DNA of 17,579 bases, from positions 14,738-32,316 of the forward strand of contig BDDC01000910.1 in NCBI GenBank assembly GCA_001662425.1, in the 5' to 3' direction. The stretch comes from Chlamydomonas sphaeroides (lineage: Eukaryota; Chlorophyta; Chlorophyceae; Chlamydomonadales; Chlamydomonadaceae). A program made the translations under genes and the position numbers. This document shows positions 1 through 10,790 of the stretch, piece by piece. Within the stretch, counting starts at the first letter, position 1. Every line of letters begins with the position of its first letter. The notes under the pieces are model-generated. The model did not search any database. It worked only from the letters and a program-made list of their open reading frames with translations, and was not told the origin of the DNA.

Positions 1-1237
1 CTGGATGGCCATGGCATGGGGTAGCCGGGTCCAAGCCCAGACCTCTAATAGCCTGTGCCTCGCATGTCTGTGCGTTAATTCTGCGACACGCGCAGCCCAT
101 ACGGCAGGCGTGCCGTTGTGATGAAGGTGGTGGGCTGGAATGTTGGGCAGGGTGGCCGCGCTTGCTTGCTTATCCTACGTGCAACACACAGGTGCCAAGC
201 TGCCAACGGGGTAAGCACTGTGTTTCATTCGGCCGACGCGCAGATCGCAAGCTTGCATCATACCTGTTGGTGTGCGGGTGCAGGGGACTCGATTGTAGCT
301 GGCGCGGGTCGGGGCGCGGGTTGTGCGGCGTGAAACGTGGCACGGGTGGCGAGGAGGACCATGAGGCGCTTACCGGCTTCTTGGCACGAATGAAGTGGAC
401 AGCTCGACGCGATCAAGCACGGGGGGCTGCGTGTTTGGGCTGTGGCGCGTGCGACCGCGATGAACCGCGGTGTGCGGTGCGACGTACGATGAGCATCCGT
501 GACATGGCATCCTGGGCCCCGCCCGTGGCCCAGCGCGACAACACCGCGCAAATAGCGCGGTGAGATATGAGCCAGCGGAAACATGCACGAGCTACAGCTG
601 TCGGGCAGTAATGAATTATGAACTGCGAAACTGTTGTAAATGTTATACAGGTCAAGTGATGCATATGGATTGTTGCGGCTGAGGACATGTCATATCCCAC
701 ACAATGTGGAACATTTGCAACAGTGAGGCCCTGAGAACCAATGTGGGAAGTGGCACGTGTCGTGTTGGCGCGCCGCGTTGCGAGTTTGTTCTGCTGATCC
801 CACTGCGGCGCGAAACATTGTGATTATTGTCATACACTTGCCGCTATGTTCAGGGCCGCGACGCGTTGGGGCCCGTTGGCGGTTGCTCAGATCGCTCGGC
901 CAAAGTAAGGTTGCCGCGTGTCAAGTTGCGGTGGGTCAACTTTGCCCTGACGAGCAACGCGGTATGCAAAACGAATTCTTGTGTACTACGGGCTGCATGC
1001 GCACACACGTCCACACTCAACGGAGCCAAACTCCCAACGCCGCCCGCTTGCATACGCTAGCTGTGCAAGCTTCAAGCCCATGTCTACCTTGTCTACGCAA
1101 ATTGACACGCGTTGAAAGAAAGTGCAGCGACACGATTAGCGACACGACTCAAGCAGTGCTGCTGGCTGTCACTACGCCGTTCCACCGAACCACCCGCCGC
1201 TCGCAACGCGTTTCGCCCAGCAGAGCTGCTGCAAAGC
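1..1237. other. 5' region without a supported gene
   Basis: I see no coding sequence here that I can defend. Open frames on both strands are short, overlap one another and show no recognisable motif, as expected by chance in GC-rich DNA. A TGTAA sequence at 635-639 matches the volvocine polyadenylation signal and could belong to a gene ending in this region, but I cannot find an exon before it. The stretch just upstream of 1238 is open in the lipase frame back to about 1112 but contains no in-frame ATG, so it is more likely 5' UTR and promoter of lipase A than coding. No TATA box stands out. Confidence 0.5.
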
Positions 1238-4200
1238 ATGGTTTCCGAACACGACCTCCTTGTGAGGCACAACGCATATCTGCCCCTCGCGCGGTTGGCA
1301 TACGGGGAATGCACTCAAAACGACAAGGTCAAAATTAGCGAGCTGCAGTTCGACCTGCAGAGGATCACAAACTTCACGAGCCCCCTGGGCACACACGTAC
1401 GTTGCCCTCGTGCTGCGGTTCCTGCGAGCGAGCTGCGACGGCCGGGACGCCTCGTCCCCGTGCATTGGAAACATCTTCACCTGCCTTCCCGCCGTGCCCC
1501 GTGCCCCATCCAGGGTGTCGTGTTGAGCAGCCCGCTACTCAAGCAGGTGGTCGTCTGCTTTCGCGGAACGGTGAGCCAGCTGGCCTGCCGCGCAGTACTC
1601 ATGAACGGCGACGCGCGGCCAGCTGCCCCATCGGCCAGCCTGGGGAACATCCCCTTCGCAACACTGCAGGTGGCTGCCTGCAGCAGACCCTGCCTCTGCT
1701 AGCCCAAATCTCCCTGCCGTGTGCACCCCCACCCGCCCAAACCCTGCAGTCCGGCGCGCTGGACGTCATGACGGACCTGTTCTTCCTGCCGAGGACGCCC
1801 AGCCGCTCCATGTTCAAGAAGGCGGAGCGCAAGGGCCTGGTGCACTGCGGCTTCCAGCGCGCCTATCGGGACGCACACCAACTGGTGCGCTTGGGGCAGC
1901 GCCGCGTGAGCCGGGTCCTGCCGCCTCGTGCTCCCCTGCCGGCATTCGGCGCCGCTCTGGTCAGGGGAAGCTTCCCCGGCCCCAGGCCCCAGCCTCGCCC
2001 AGCGGGCTCTGCCAAGGTGGCCACGTATGGGAGAAAGCACGCGCAAGACTCGCGCCATGACCGATGATCGCTTTCCAAAGACCGGGCATGGCTGATGCAC
2101 CATTGCTGCTACCGTCTTGACCTCGTCGCTCGCTGCCCTGCCTCGCCCTCCCATTACGCCCCTCACAGGTCCGCGGCCATGTCGAGCGCCGCCTGGATGA
2201 GGCCAATGCCAATCGCGACGAGTGGCGTGTCGTGGTCACGGGCCACTCGCTGGGCGGCGCGCTTGCCGTACTGTGCGCGTACGACCTATCGCAAATGTGG
2301 GCCTTACTGCCTTGCCACAGGAGGGATTCTTGCTCCGCATCGCCGCATGGTTCGCCCCCTGATGCAGTGCATTGCGACGGGTCACGGGCAGCCCTCCGTG
2401 GGCAGCCCTCCCTGCGCAAGCCCCCACCACCGGACCGATGCTCTGGTGCTTCCGACGCTCTAAAACCCCTTGCCCGTCCGCGCTTGCTTTTTGCTCCAGC
2501 TACCCCGGGCGCGTTGAGTGCTACACCTTCTGCGCGCCGCGCGTGGGCAACTGGGCCTTCGTCGAGGCCTTTGCGGCCGCGGTGCCCGACTCGTGGCGCT
2601 TCTACAAATCCTGGGACCCCATTCCACAGTGCGTGCGGGAGGGGGAGCAGCCAAAATCGCCAGGGCCTCTACTGCCGACGGAGCTTCCTGGGCGTCCGTT
2701 CAGGGCCCCGCCGTCACCCGTCGTCATGAGCGCAAAGTGTTGTCACATAGCTCGACGTCATTTGCTACGCTGAGCGAGCGAGCGAGCGGTTGCGCACGAG
2801 CAAGCATGCAGCCGACAGTGGCGCCGTGCCGCTGGTGCGACCCCGCCCCGCAGCGTGCCGCCCGGCTTCCTGGGCTTCTCTCAGGGCATGAACGAGGCCA
2901 AGGTCACAAACTCCCGCATCGTCATGCAGACGCACGCCGTGCTGGTGCGCGGCAAACCAGCGAGCGTTGGCGGGCTGGGTAGCGGAAGCAGCGGTGGGCG
3001 CTCCAGCGAGGGTGCTAGGGAGAAGCCAGGGCCGGCTGGGCGCCAAGCCGGGGAGCCGTGTGTCCGGGCGGCAGCCGCCGAGTGGCGGCAGCCACCCTGG
3101 GCGACTGATGGTGTGATGTGCCTCCCAGGGAACCTGCCGGTAGCGGCTTGCTTCCCGCAGGCTCGCGGCAGCTGAGCCGCGCCAACGCACGCCTCTACCG
3201 TGGCATGCTCGTTAATCAAGCGCTAGCTGCCCAGAGCTTGGCGCTGCACGGCTGGCTTGCACGGTGCCTGCTGCAAGGCGCCCGCCCCGCGCGTCCAAAC
3301 ACGCGCCCGCCCCTGCCTCGGTGCGGCCGCCCCGGCCGCCGCCTCAGGCCGGGGAGCGCTGGACACTGGCGGGCTGCTTCACTGGCCCCTACCAGCACCG
3401 CCTGGCCGCGCAGGAAGACCTGTCGCTGGTGTCGCCCGAGCCCCCATCCGCGGCGCCGACGGTCGAGACCAAATCTCTTGGCCACATGTCCTATGACGGT
3501 GACCGGCTCTCGGTCGGTAGCCGGCCCTCGGCCGGCAGCCGGCCCTCCGGCGGCGGCAGATGGAACCTGGTCTGGGCCCTGTCGGGAGAGAGTGTCCGCG
3601 AGGGCCCCGCCCGGGGCGAGCGGGTGCGTGACTCGGCTGGCAGCATGCGCCGTCAGGGCAGCGCCGTCAGGGCCAAGAGCGACGCGGCGCAGGCCGAGTG
3701 GGACAGCGTCACGCGGGCACTGGAGATGGTGCTGGCGGGCATGGATGCGCCGCCCTCGGGAGCGGCCTGGCGGGAGCTCAAGATCAACGCCAAGGCCGTG
3801 GCCAAGATGAACTCAAAGATGGCGGCCTTCGTCAACACCATGTACGGCAGCCATTACGGCGCCGTCACGAAGCCGCAGCAGGCGGACCGGGCGGTATCGG
3901 GCCGGAAGGCGCAAGGCGGCGAGCAGACGCCCGCCGCTGCGGCGTCGGCAGCCGCGGAGGCGCTGACGGCCGCAGAGCAGCCGGCGGCCGCGGAGGTGCT
4001 GACGGCCGCGAAGGCGCCGACAGCCGCGGAGGCGCTGACGGCTGCAGGGCAGCCGGCGGCCGCGGAGGCGCCGGCGGCCGCGGAGACGCCGGCGGCCGCG
4101 GAGGCGCCGACGGCAGCGGAAGCACTGAGGGTTGTGGAGGTGCTGACGGCCGCGGAGCAGCCGGCGGCCGTCGTGGAGGCGCCGGCGCTGCCCGAGCTGG

Positions 4201-4382
4201 TGTCCCCCGCGCCCCCCGCAGCAGAGCAGAGTGGCGCCGTCATCAGCATGACGGCGGCGGAGCTGGCGCGGGCTGAGGTGGAGAGCGAGCTGGCGTGGGC
4301 CGAGTCAGTGGCCGCCAGGACGGCCGCGTTGCTGGCGCGCGTGTTTGGCCGCAGCCGCGGCCGCGGCGGGGCGGAGCACTAG
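1238..4382 (+). CDS. Class 3 (alpha/beta hydrolase) lipase, copy A, seven exons
   Basis: Predicted triacylglycerol/glycerolipid lipase of the fungal-type class 3 family; substrate not determinable. Exons: 1238-1396, 1514-1570, 1750-1884, 2169-2296, 2500-2628, 2854-2944, 3348-4382; all introns are GT-AG, phases agree and the product is 577 aa. Exon 2 ends with the oxyanion-loop motif CFRGT. Exon 4 holds the nucleophile elbow TGHSLGGA (Ser144). Exon 5 gives CAPRVGN and WDPIP (Asp199). Exon 7 gives YQH (His250) as the likely catalytic His. The Ser-Asp-His spacings (55 and 51) resemble those of Rhizomucor-type lipases. The start is the first in-frame ATG; no signal peptide or membrane segment is visible, so an intracellular enzyme is likely. 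After about residue 260 comes a low-complexity extension with GSRPS repeats, a charged region, 12 hexapeptide repeats and a conserved ESELAWA tail. Odd: GFSQG replaces the GFSHG of copy B, and the intron 4 donor (AT|GTGGGC) is weak. Confidence 0.85.
2169..2296 (+). other. Lipase A exon 4, nucleophile elbow GHSLGG
   Basis: This exon enters in phase 0 and leaves two bases of a codon. It encodes the beta-strand and turn ending in VVVTGHSLGGALAVLCAYDL, where Ser144 is the class 3 lipase nucleophile. Bases 2232-2287 are identical to 8063-8118 of lipase B, synonymous sites included. The split codon joins to give Ile160, followed directly by YPGRVECYTF; copy B has two more residues at this junction. 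Confidence 0.85.
3951..4166 (+). repeat. 18-nt coding minisatellite, 12 units
   Basis: Twelve consecutive in-frame 18-nt units encode a hexapeptide of the form A-A-E-x-(L/P)-(T/A), for example AAEALT, AAEQPA, AAEVLT and AAETPA, with one VVEVLT variant. It lies in the C-terminal extension of lipase A and has no counterpart in lipase B, so it arose or expanded after duplication. The array is Ala/Glu/Pro-rich and probably forms an extended or helical spacer rather than part of the catalytic fold. Unit number is likely to vary between strains. Confidence 0.85.
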
Positions 4383-4931
4383 TGCGGGTTGTGGCTTGCG
4401 GCGGGCGCGGCAGCGAGATGCTTAGGGTGCTCGCGCGAGCGTGGGGTCTGGTTGGGGGCCTTGTGATAGTCAGTGACCGGAGGTGACCGGTAGCTGGCAA
4501 CGTGCCGTGCCAAGCATGCGTGGGGATAGAGCCGGGACGGGCCGTGCGTGCTTGGGCCCCTGCATAGGAGCTGCTGGAGCCGTGAACCCAGTGCGAGGCA
4601 CACGAGACTGGTGCACGCCGCCCAAGGACGGACAGCCTCTTGGCCGCGTATCCCGGCCCATGAACAAGCACCATCCCAGCTTGCAGCATGGCTTTTTATA
4701 AAAGCTATTGTATGGGGTTGCACTGAGCTTGCGGCGTGGCTTTAAGCTGCGAGTGTATTGTGGGAGCGGGGCAAGCTGTTGCTTTGGTTGGTAGGAACGC
4801 GGTACGCACGGGGACTCGAAAGGTGCTTCATTACTAACGGGCATGCCCACTTACCTGGATAACCGTATCATCATGACCAGCAGCCTGACCCTGCTCGCTC
4901 CTTCATGGCCTGCCCAAAGCGCTGGTGGCTA

Positions 4932-4956
4932 TGTGTGTGTGTGTGTGTACGTGTGT
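4932..4956. repeat. GT/TG microsatellite
   Basis: A run of alternating T and G interrupted by one AC (pattern TGTGTG...TACGTGTGTA). It is a simple-sequence repeat in the intergenic region, with no sign of function. Confidence 0.8.
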
Positions 4957-5732
4957 ATATGAAGAATGAGGGGAGGAGCGCGCAAGTACATTTCCGAGTG
5001 AGGAGCGAGCGTGCGTTGCACAGTGTCCTGCTGCGATCTTTATGCCCAAGCAAGCTGATCATATGCGTGCGTTTATACATTGGCGGCGATGTCTGGTCCG
5101 GGGGCGCCCGGCCGGCGCTGGGATGGCAGCACCGGGCCAGCAGCGAGCCTGTGCGATGGGGCAATGGCAGGGCTGGCTCTGGCCACGCGGCCTCGGGCGG
5201 CCGACGTGCGTGCTGTGGCCTAAGGAGGCCCGAGGCGGGCTGCTAGGGCGTCCCGCCGGTCGCCGTGCAATCTTGGGAGTATGGTATGCCACGGCGTGGG
5301 GATGGGTGTTGCATGCAGGCCTCGCTCATCACGCCGCGGCAAACTAACGGCGACGGCGCGGCATGCAGCCTTGCCTTGCTTGGCAGTGAGGGCCCTCCAG
5401 CGGAGCGCAGGGCGGCAAGGCGGCCGGCGTGAACGGCATCCTGCCTGCTGCGGATGGCGCAGGCGGTTGCCATCGTGCGTCATGATGGGTTCTCAGCCCT
5501 GTAGGTAGATAGGCGAGCAAGGGGTGGGAGTACGTACGCCCTTTTCCCCATTCGATGAGGTCGTACTTGTCAGGCCGCGTCGAGACGGAAGTGAGCAGCT
5601 GACGTGCGCAGTATGTATGTGAACTGTGGCGGCAGGGCTGTGCGCGATGATGTGAGGTGGGGTAATGCGGGCAATATAATGGACCACCTACCAGTGACTT
5701 AGACGCTTGTTTTAAAGTAAACGGACCGTCAA

Positions 5733-5786
5733 GCGCGGCTCGTGATGATGCGCGGCTCGTGATGATGCGTGCGCGGCTCGTGATGT
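5733..5786. repeat. 17-nt tandem repeat, three copies
   Basis: Three copies of GCGCGGCTCGTGATGAT: 5733-5749, 5750-5766 and 5771-5786. The third is separated from the second by four bases and ends GATGT. The array lies between the lipases and is not in a credible reading frame. Confidence 0.85.
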
Positions 5787-6344
5787 ATGGTCACATATCA
5801 TCCAGCTAGCTGTCGTCGTCGCGGGCCGTCGCTGCCCGGCCGCGCGCGCGCGCATCATCCCTACGACCTGGGGCCGACGTACGTCAGCATGGTGTCCTCG
5901 GCCGGTCTCAGGCCGTTTGGCGACCCGGCCTGGCGGCGTGGTAACCAAGCAAGATATCTCACCTCGCACTTATCTGCGTTTGCTGCCTTCGTGCTGTCGC
6001 GGCTGTCGGTCACGCGTGGCGTGTCAGGGCGTGTCAGCGTTGAGCCCGCCGCCGCCGTGCGTGTGTGCATGCGGTCGGCAGATGGTACGAGGAAGGACCC
6101 AGGCGTCACAGACGTGCCCGACAGTCCGGCAGATCTCTGGAAGACTGCGCCCCACTGTCAACCGTATGAAGCGGACGCTTGGTCTTTGCTCGGCGCGATG
6201 CATGCATGCATAGGAGGATGCAATGCGCACTACCGCACCAGCGCAGTGCAATGGCCGCATAAATGATCGCGTTATCGGGCAACATCAGATACCGGTACAG
6301 CGAGAGCAGCGGGCCAAATACACAAGGGAGCGAGTAGTTACGGG

Positions 6345-6429
6345 AAACCTCCCCAGCTGCGCATGGGTGCATGGCTCGCCCCAAAAAGAGGCCACCCAGA
6401 CCAGACGCAAACAGTCGGTCATTATGCGG
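6345..6429 (+). repeat. Dispersed repeat, left copy of an inverted pair flanking lipase B
   Basis: This stretch matches the reverse complement of 10791-10864. Shared blocks include AAACCT, CCCAGCTGCGCATGGGTGCA, AAAAG...GCCACCCAGA, ACCAGAC and a CATNATGYGG end. The left copy has about 13 extra bases (TGGCTCGCCCC plus GA) within the block. Flanking sequence beyond the blocks does not align. The pair brackets lipase B, but a dispersed repeat present by chance on both sides would look the same. Confidence 0.7.
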
Positions 6430-6837
6430 TTGTCGCCGGGGTCTGGGATACGGTCCCTAACGCGTACGGGCAGGTACGGGAAACCGGCGAAACCAACGCA
6501 TGCCAACGCGCCGCTAACCGGCGCGGCGTAAAAGCAGAATTGTGCAAATGATGTAAGAGAGGTCATCCTGGCACAACATCATTAATCAATCGACGCGGTC
6601 TCACCAAACACAACGTGTCAAGTTTCAGCGGCAGCAGCAGTTGGAAAGCCACGAACACGCCGGCGCAAGTCGTCTTATGTCTCGCTCTTAAGAGCCAGAC
6701 ACACAGCCAAGCGTGTGACTGTCACCTGCAGTTGCAACCAGATAGCAGCAAGCACGGTGTCTGCGCATACTACTATTACAATTACAAACCGCTGGGACGC
6801 ACCAGCAACCTTTCTATATCTGAGTGGCAAAGTCGAC

Positions 6838-9800
6838 ATGGCTGACGACGACATTGATGCTTCTGTGGCTCTGGAAAAAGCCCTCATCCGGCGGCATATG
6901 GCCTACTTGCCGCTTGCGCGAAAGGCTTACAAAGTTGGCAAGAACCCGACACGCACCAGCAAAGACCAAAAGACTATTGACGCTCTCGCACTAGGTAAAG
7001 ATCGCACACCGATTCCACCGTCCATCGGCGCGAGCGATGCGCCAAGCAACACCGTGTTCCGCGCCTGTCCGTGTACAGACGAGCAGATTATCAAGCGGCT
7101 CCAGTACGATGACATTGAGACCTTCAACAACTCTTGGACAGACACGCAGGTGCGCTCCGCTACAACCGTTTAGGTCGGCCTACCTGCGCCGCATCCACCC
7201 CAGTTAACATCCCGCCGTCTTCTGCCCTATTGCACCGGCGCCTCATAGGGCTTCGTCTGCCGCAGCGAGCCGCTCAAGCAAGTGGTCGTGTCCTTCCGCG
7301 GCACGGTGAGCAAGCGCAGCTCGTACGGTGGCGCACTTACTGGGGCCTGTTGCGGCAAGCGCCGGGGCCGCCCTTGACCCGCGCGCCTCCGTCCCTCCGC
7401 CCCGCACCACCGCCGCCGCTCGTGCTCCTGACCCACCAGCTGCCGACAACATGCCCTCTGCCCGGCTACATAGCGCTCTCAGCTCGCCCCCCCCCCCCTG
7501 TCCTTGCCCACTCCAGTGCAGCATCATGGACTGGCTGACCGACATTGCGGCCGTGCCATGGCTGCCCAAGAAAAAGGTCTACAGATACGCGGCGCGCAAC
7601 GGCTTCGTGCACTGGGGCTTCCAGCACGCCTACAAGAGCGTACACAAGAAGGTGCGGCCACCTCGGCGGTATCCTGATTGGCTGTGGCCTGGCTGCGGCT
7701 CTCTGCCGAACGAACCCGCGCTCCCACGGGAGACGCCTGCCCCCCCGCCGCCGCGCCTCGAGCATTGCGTCGCCCAGGCGTTGGTCGCCCGTTGCGTCCC
7801 TTCAAATGTCATTACCCCTGGAGCAAGCCTAAGCCACGGAGTGATTCTCGCGCAAGTGGCAGCGCTATAGCCACTATTGTCCGCGACACTCTTGGTTAAC
7901 TGCCGCGCCGTGGCGCTGACTAACTGTCTGGCTATGCCGTCACCCGATGGCCTCATGTTGCTTGCCTTCCGTTCCCTGCGCTGGCCCCAACAGGTCCGCG
8001 GCTTGGTCGAGTCACAACTGCTCAAAGTCAAGGACAAGAAGGAGCGCGCCAGCTGGCGCGTGGTGGTCACGGGCCACTCGCTGGGCGGCGCGCTTGCCGT
8101 ACTGTGCGCGTACGACCTGGTGCACATCCCCGAGTGAGTCATGCCGCCGACGGGTGCCGTGTCATACAAGGTTTCATGGTCAATTTCCTGTTGGACGCTT
8201 CACCAGCACCTGCGAGCGCTCGAGCGACCACCCAAACCCTTGCGGCGATTGATGAACCTGCGTGCTTCCTGCGTGCTTCCTTCGCACTGCCCCCGCAGCT
8301 ACCGCGGCAAGGTCCAGTGCTACACGTACAGCGCGCCGCGGGTGGGCAGCTGGGACTTCATGGACGCCTTCTCCAGGGAGGTGCCCAAGAGCTGCCGCTT
8401 CTACAAGAAGTGGGACCCCGTCCCAATGTGAGCGCTTGAGGTGGCAGAGGTGGAGGGTTGTCTTAAGAGCTGAGGTCCGGGCAACGTGCGTGGCGTCACC
8501 TGCTGCCGCCTCGCTTGCACGCAATGTCGTGGCCTGCGGCTTCGCCCCCGCAGGCTGCCGCCCGAGATCATGGGCTTCTCGCACGGCATGAACGAGGCCG
8601 AGGTCGCCAAACCGCGCCTGTACATGAAGTCACACCAGGACCTGGTACGTGGGGCCGCCGCTGCGCGGGGTTGCAGCGCGCGTCGGGGCTCCTTACAGTA
8701 GAACCAGCGTGGAAGTTTGAGGAAGCGGTGGGGCCCGAGATACCTACCCGGGCTGCTGGCAGTGCGGCTTGCGGTGGCCCGGCCCCCTTCAGCAGCGGCG
8801 GCGCGGGGTCTCTGCTACGTGCCTCCGCCCACCACGACCACCCACCACCACCAGGAGGCCCCGAGCGCCGCGCGCCCCGACGCGACCCTCCGCCTCTGCG
8901 TCTGGTGCCCCAGGCCAAGGAGCGAATCGTGGCGTTCCTCTTCAACCGCGTGGGCCAGCACGGCCTGGGCGCGCAGGACCTCGCGGCGGCCGACAGCAAG
9001 AAGCCGGACATCCCCCAGGGCGAGGGCGACCTGGCCGAGGCCGGGCGCGGCGAGGAGCGGTCGTCGCTGCCGGCCAGGCTGTCGCCCGGCGCCGCCATGT
9101 CAGAGCCGCCCATCCACAAGAGCCTGTCGGATGACGGGGCCGCCGCGCGCCCGCCCAACGACCAAGGGTCAGGGCTGGGCGCTGGCTCAGCGAAGGCCAT
9201 GGCCGGCGGCGCGGCGGAGGAGGACCCCGACGCCGAGGTGGACCGGGTCCTGCAGGACCGCCTGGCGGGCATCAAGCTGCCGTCCATGAAGGCCGGCATG
9301 GGGACCCGCAAGATCGCGGAGGCGACAGAGAAGGTCAGGGCGGCGACCGGGGCGGGCGCCGGCATGGTGCTCGATGCGGGCAGTAAGGTGTGCGCGGTCG
9401 TGCGGAAGGCCGTGCTGGGCAGTGGGGGCGCCGCCGCCCCGGAGCGACCCAAGAGCTCCACGGCAGCCGTGGGCGCGGGGGCGCAGGCAGGCCAGCAGGC
9501 GCCGCACACCGCCGACATGGCGGCACACGCCAGCGCGGTGCTGGCTCCTGGCACGACTGGCCAGCAGACGGGGGCCACGGTGTTGCCCGCCGTGGACACG
9601 GCCGACCAGCCGACGAGGCCGAGCGATATCACAGTGGCCGAGGAGCAGGCGCCCGCCGGGGCGGAAGGGCAGGGCGGTTTGCAGCGAGGCAGCGATGAGC
9701 CTGAGGCAGATCCGAAGGAGACCAAGGAGGAGGCCAAGGAGGAGGCGTCCCTGCCCTCGCCGCGTGCCGTGGTACAGATCGAGTCGGAGAGCGAGTTGGC

Positions 9801-9891
9801 TTGGGCGCGCTCGGCGGAGAAGACGTCCATCGAGCTGCTGCAGCGCTTGCTTCCTCACCGCAGGGGCTTACTGCTGGCAAGGAAGCATTGA
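6838..9891 (+). CDS. Class 3 (alpha/beta hydrolase) lipase, copy B, seven exons
   Basis: Paralogue of lipase A with the same exon plan. Exons: 6838-7149, 7249-7305, 7517-7651, 7994-8133, 8299-8427, 8554-8644, 8914-9891; product 613 aa. Exons 2, 3, 5 and 6 (57, 135, 129 and 91 nt) equal those of copy A, and all phases match. Motifs: SFRGT ending exon 2, TGHSLGGA with Ser197, SAPRVGS, WDPVPMLPP with Asp254, GFSHGMNEAEV, and VGQH with His304, which aligns with His250 of copy A. The Ser-Asp-His spacings are 57 and 50. The start is the first in-frame ATG, giving an acidic MADDDID N-terminus without a signal peptide. Residues about 34-80 form an insertion absent from copy A. The C-terminal 300 residues are low-complexity, Ala/Gly/Glu-rich, and end in the ESELAWA tail shared with copy A. 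All triad candidates are intact, so an active enzyme is expected; the substrate is unknown. Confidence 0.9.
7994..8133 (+). other. Lipase B exon 4, nucleophile elbow GHSLGG
   Basis: Counterpart of lipase A exon 4, twelve bases longer. It encodes VVVTGHSLGGALAVLCAYDL with Ser197 as nucleophile and ends on two bases of a split Asp codon (CCC GA|C). The donor is a strong GTGAGT. Bases 8063-8118 are identical to lipase A. Confidence 0.88.
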
Positions 9892-10790
9892 GCCGCTGGG
9901 CGTGTGCGGGCTTGCGGGGTTGGATGGGTTCGTGGCAGAACGCAGCGGTGGGTGCGTGTGGCCTGATGCGTGACGCGTGGCCTGATCGATCAGACGCGCG
10001 CTTTGCGGAAGGCTAAGATGCAGGTGATGGGCGCACAGGTGTCCAGCGGAGCATGTCATGGGGAAGACCGCTCGTCAAATATGCAGTTCATCGTGCCGGT
10101 GGGCGGGAGGCGAGCATGCATGTAGTCGGCCGGTAGTGGCCGTGACTCTGGCGCGAGGCGGGGACTGGTGGGCGACGCGCGCAGGTGGGCGGGATACGTA
10201 GAGGCTTGGTCAGCCAGGCTTTCGATTTATGAGCCAGCGTGGCTCGTGACAAAGCGTAGACATAGCCAATGTGTTGTGGGCGGCAGACGAGATGTGCCTG
10301 GCGCGGCGGCGGTCCGGCTGCATCCGGATGGGTGGGAAGTGGCCACACTGCTCACACTGCGGAGGATCTGTCGTAAGGCTTCACCAGGACCTCGTGTGGT
10401 CGTCCTGAGTGGGATGCTGGCAACAGGAGGCCAATCTCCCACATGCCCTTATAAGCCGTCCGTGCCCCCTTGGCTGTGAAGGATGAACCGCGCTTGCTTG
10501 GCGGCGCGCTGCAACTGTCATGTCAAGCAACTGACAACTGCTCTGCGCGGCGCAGCTATTGTGCGCGCACGGTGACGAGTATGCGTATGTGTATATATCG
10601 CCTGTTTGATACTGCGTCTGTAGAGGGAGAGAGTGGGGCAGGGCCAGGGGCGCAGCACAGGGGGAGGAGAAGTACGACAGCATGGGGGGCCATGGTATGC
10701 GGGTATGCGTGACAGCGCGTGTGCAGTATGTGTATGGGAGAGGGCACTTGTCGATGTGCCCGAGGCCCCTCAAAGAGTCACCAGCTTTGA

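Larger units (their letters stand above)
4383..6837. other. Intergenic region between the two lipases
   Basis: This 2.45-kb stretch has no supported gene. It should contain the 3' UTR of lipase A and the promoter and 5' UTR of lipase B. I found no TGTAA signal in the few hundred bases after the lipase A stop. It holds a near-direct repeat of about 20 nt (4678-4698 and 4726-4745), the first copy leading into the TATA-like stretch TTTTTATAAAA (4693-4703); a GT microsatellite; a triple 17-nt repeat; a short CG run (5841-5853); and one arm of an inverted repeat (6345-6429). A 12-bp perfect palindrome, GCTCTTAAGAGC, lies at about 6684-6695 upstream of the lipase B start. Open frames such as that at 5787-6266 show no family motif. 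Confidence 0.55.

Noticed and set aside
2901..2920. Reading the Gln in GFSQG as loss of the catalytic triad His of lipase A
   Set aside because: In class 3 lipases of known structure the triad His lies about 50 residues after the Asp. His250 (A) and His304 (B) fit that spacing, so the triad appears intact.
3151..3175. Acceptor CCCGCAG near 3160 as the start of lipase A exon 7
   Set aside because: The frame entering there reaches TGA after four codons. The acceptor at 3347 instead gives AGERW...QH, which aligns with AKERI...QH of lipase B.
5787..6266. Possible small gene between the lipases (159 codons)
   Set aside because: No recognisable motif, no supporting splice or polyadenylation signals, and overlapping open frames on both strands; chance is the simpler explanation.
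8568..9830. Long open frame of 420 codons on the minus strand opposite lipase B exon 7
   Set aside because: It is the complement of a GC-rich exon whose + strand frame is supported by splicing phase and by the tail shared with lipase A. The minus frame shows no family motif and is an effect of codon composition.
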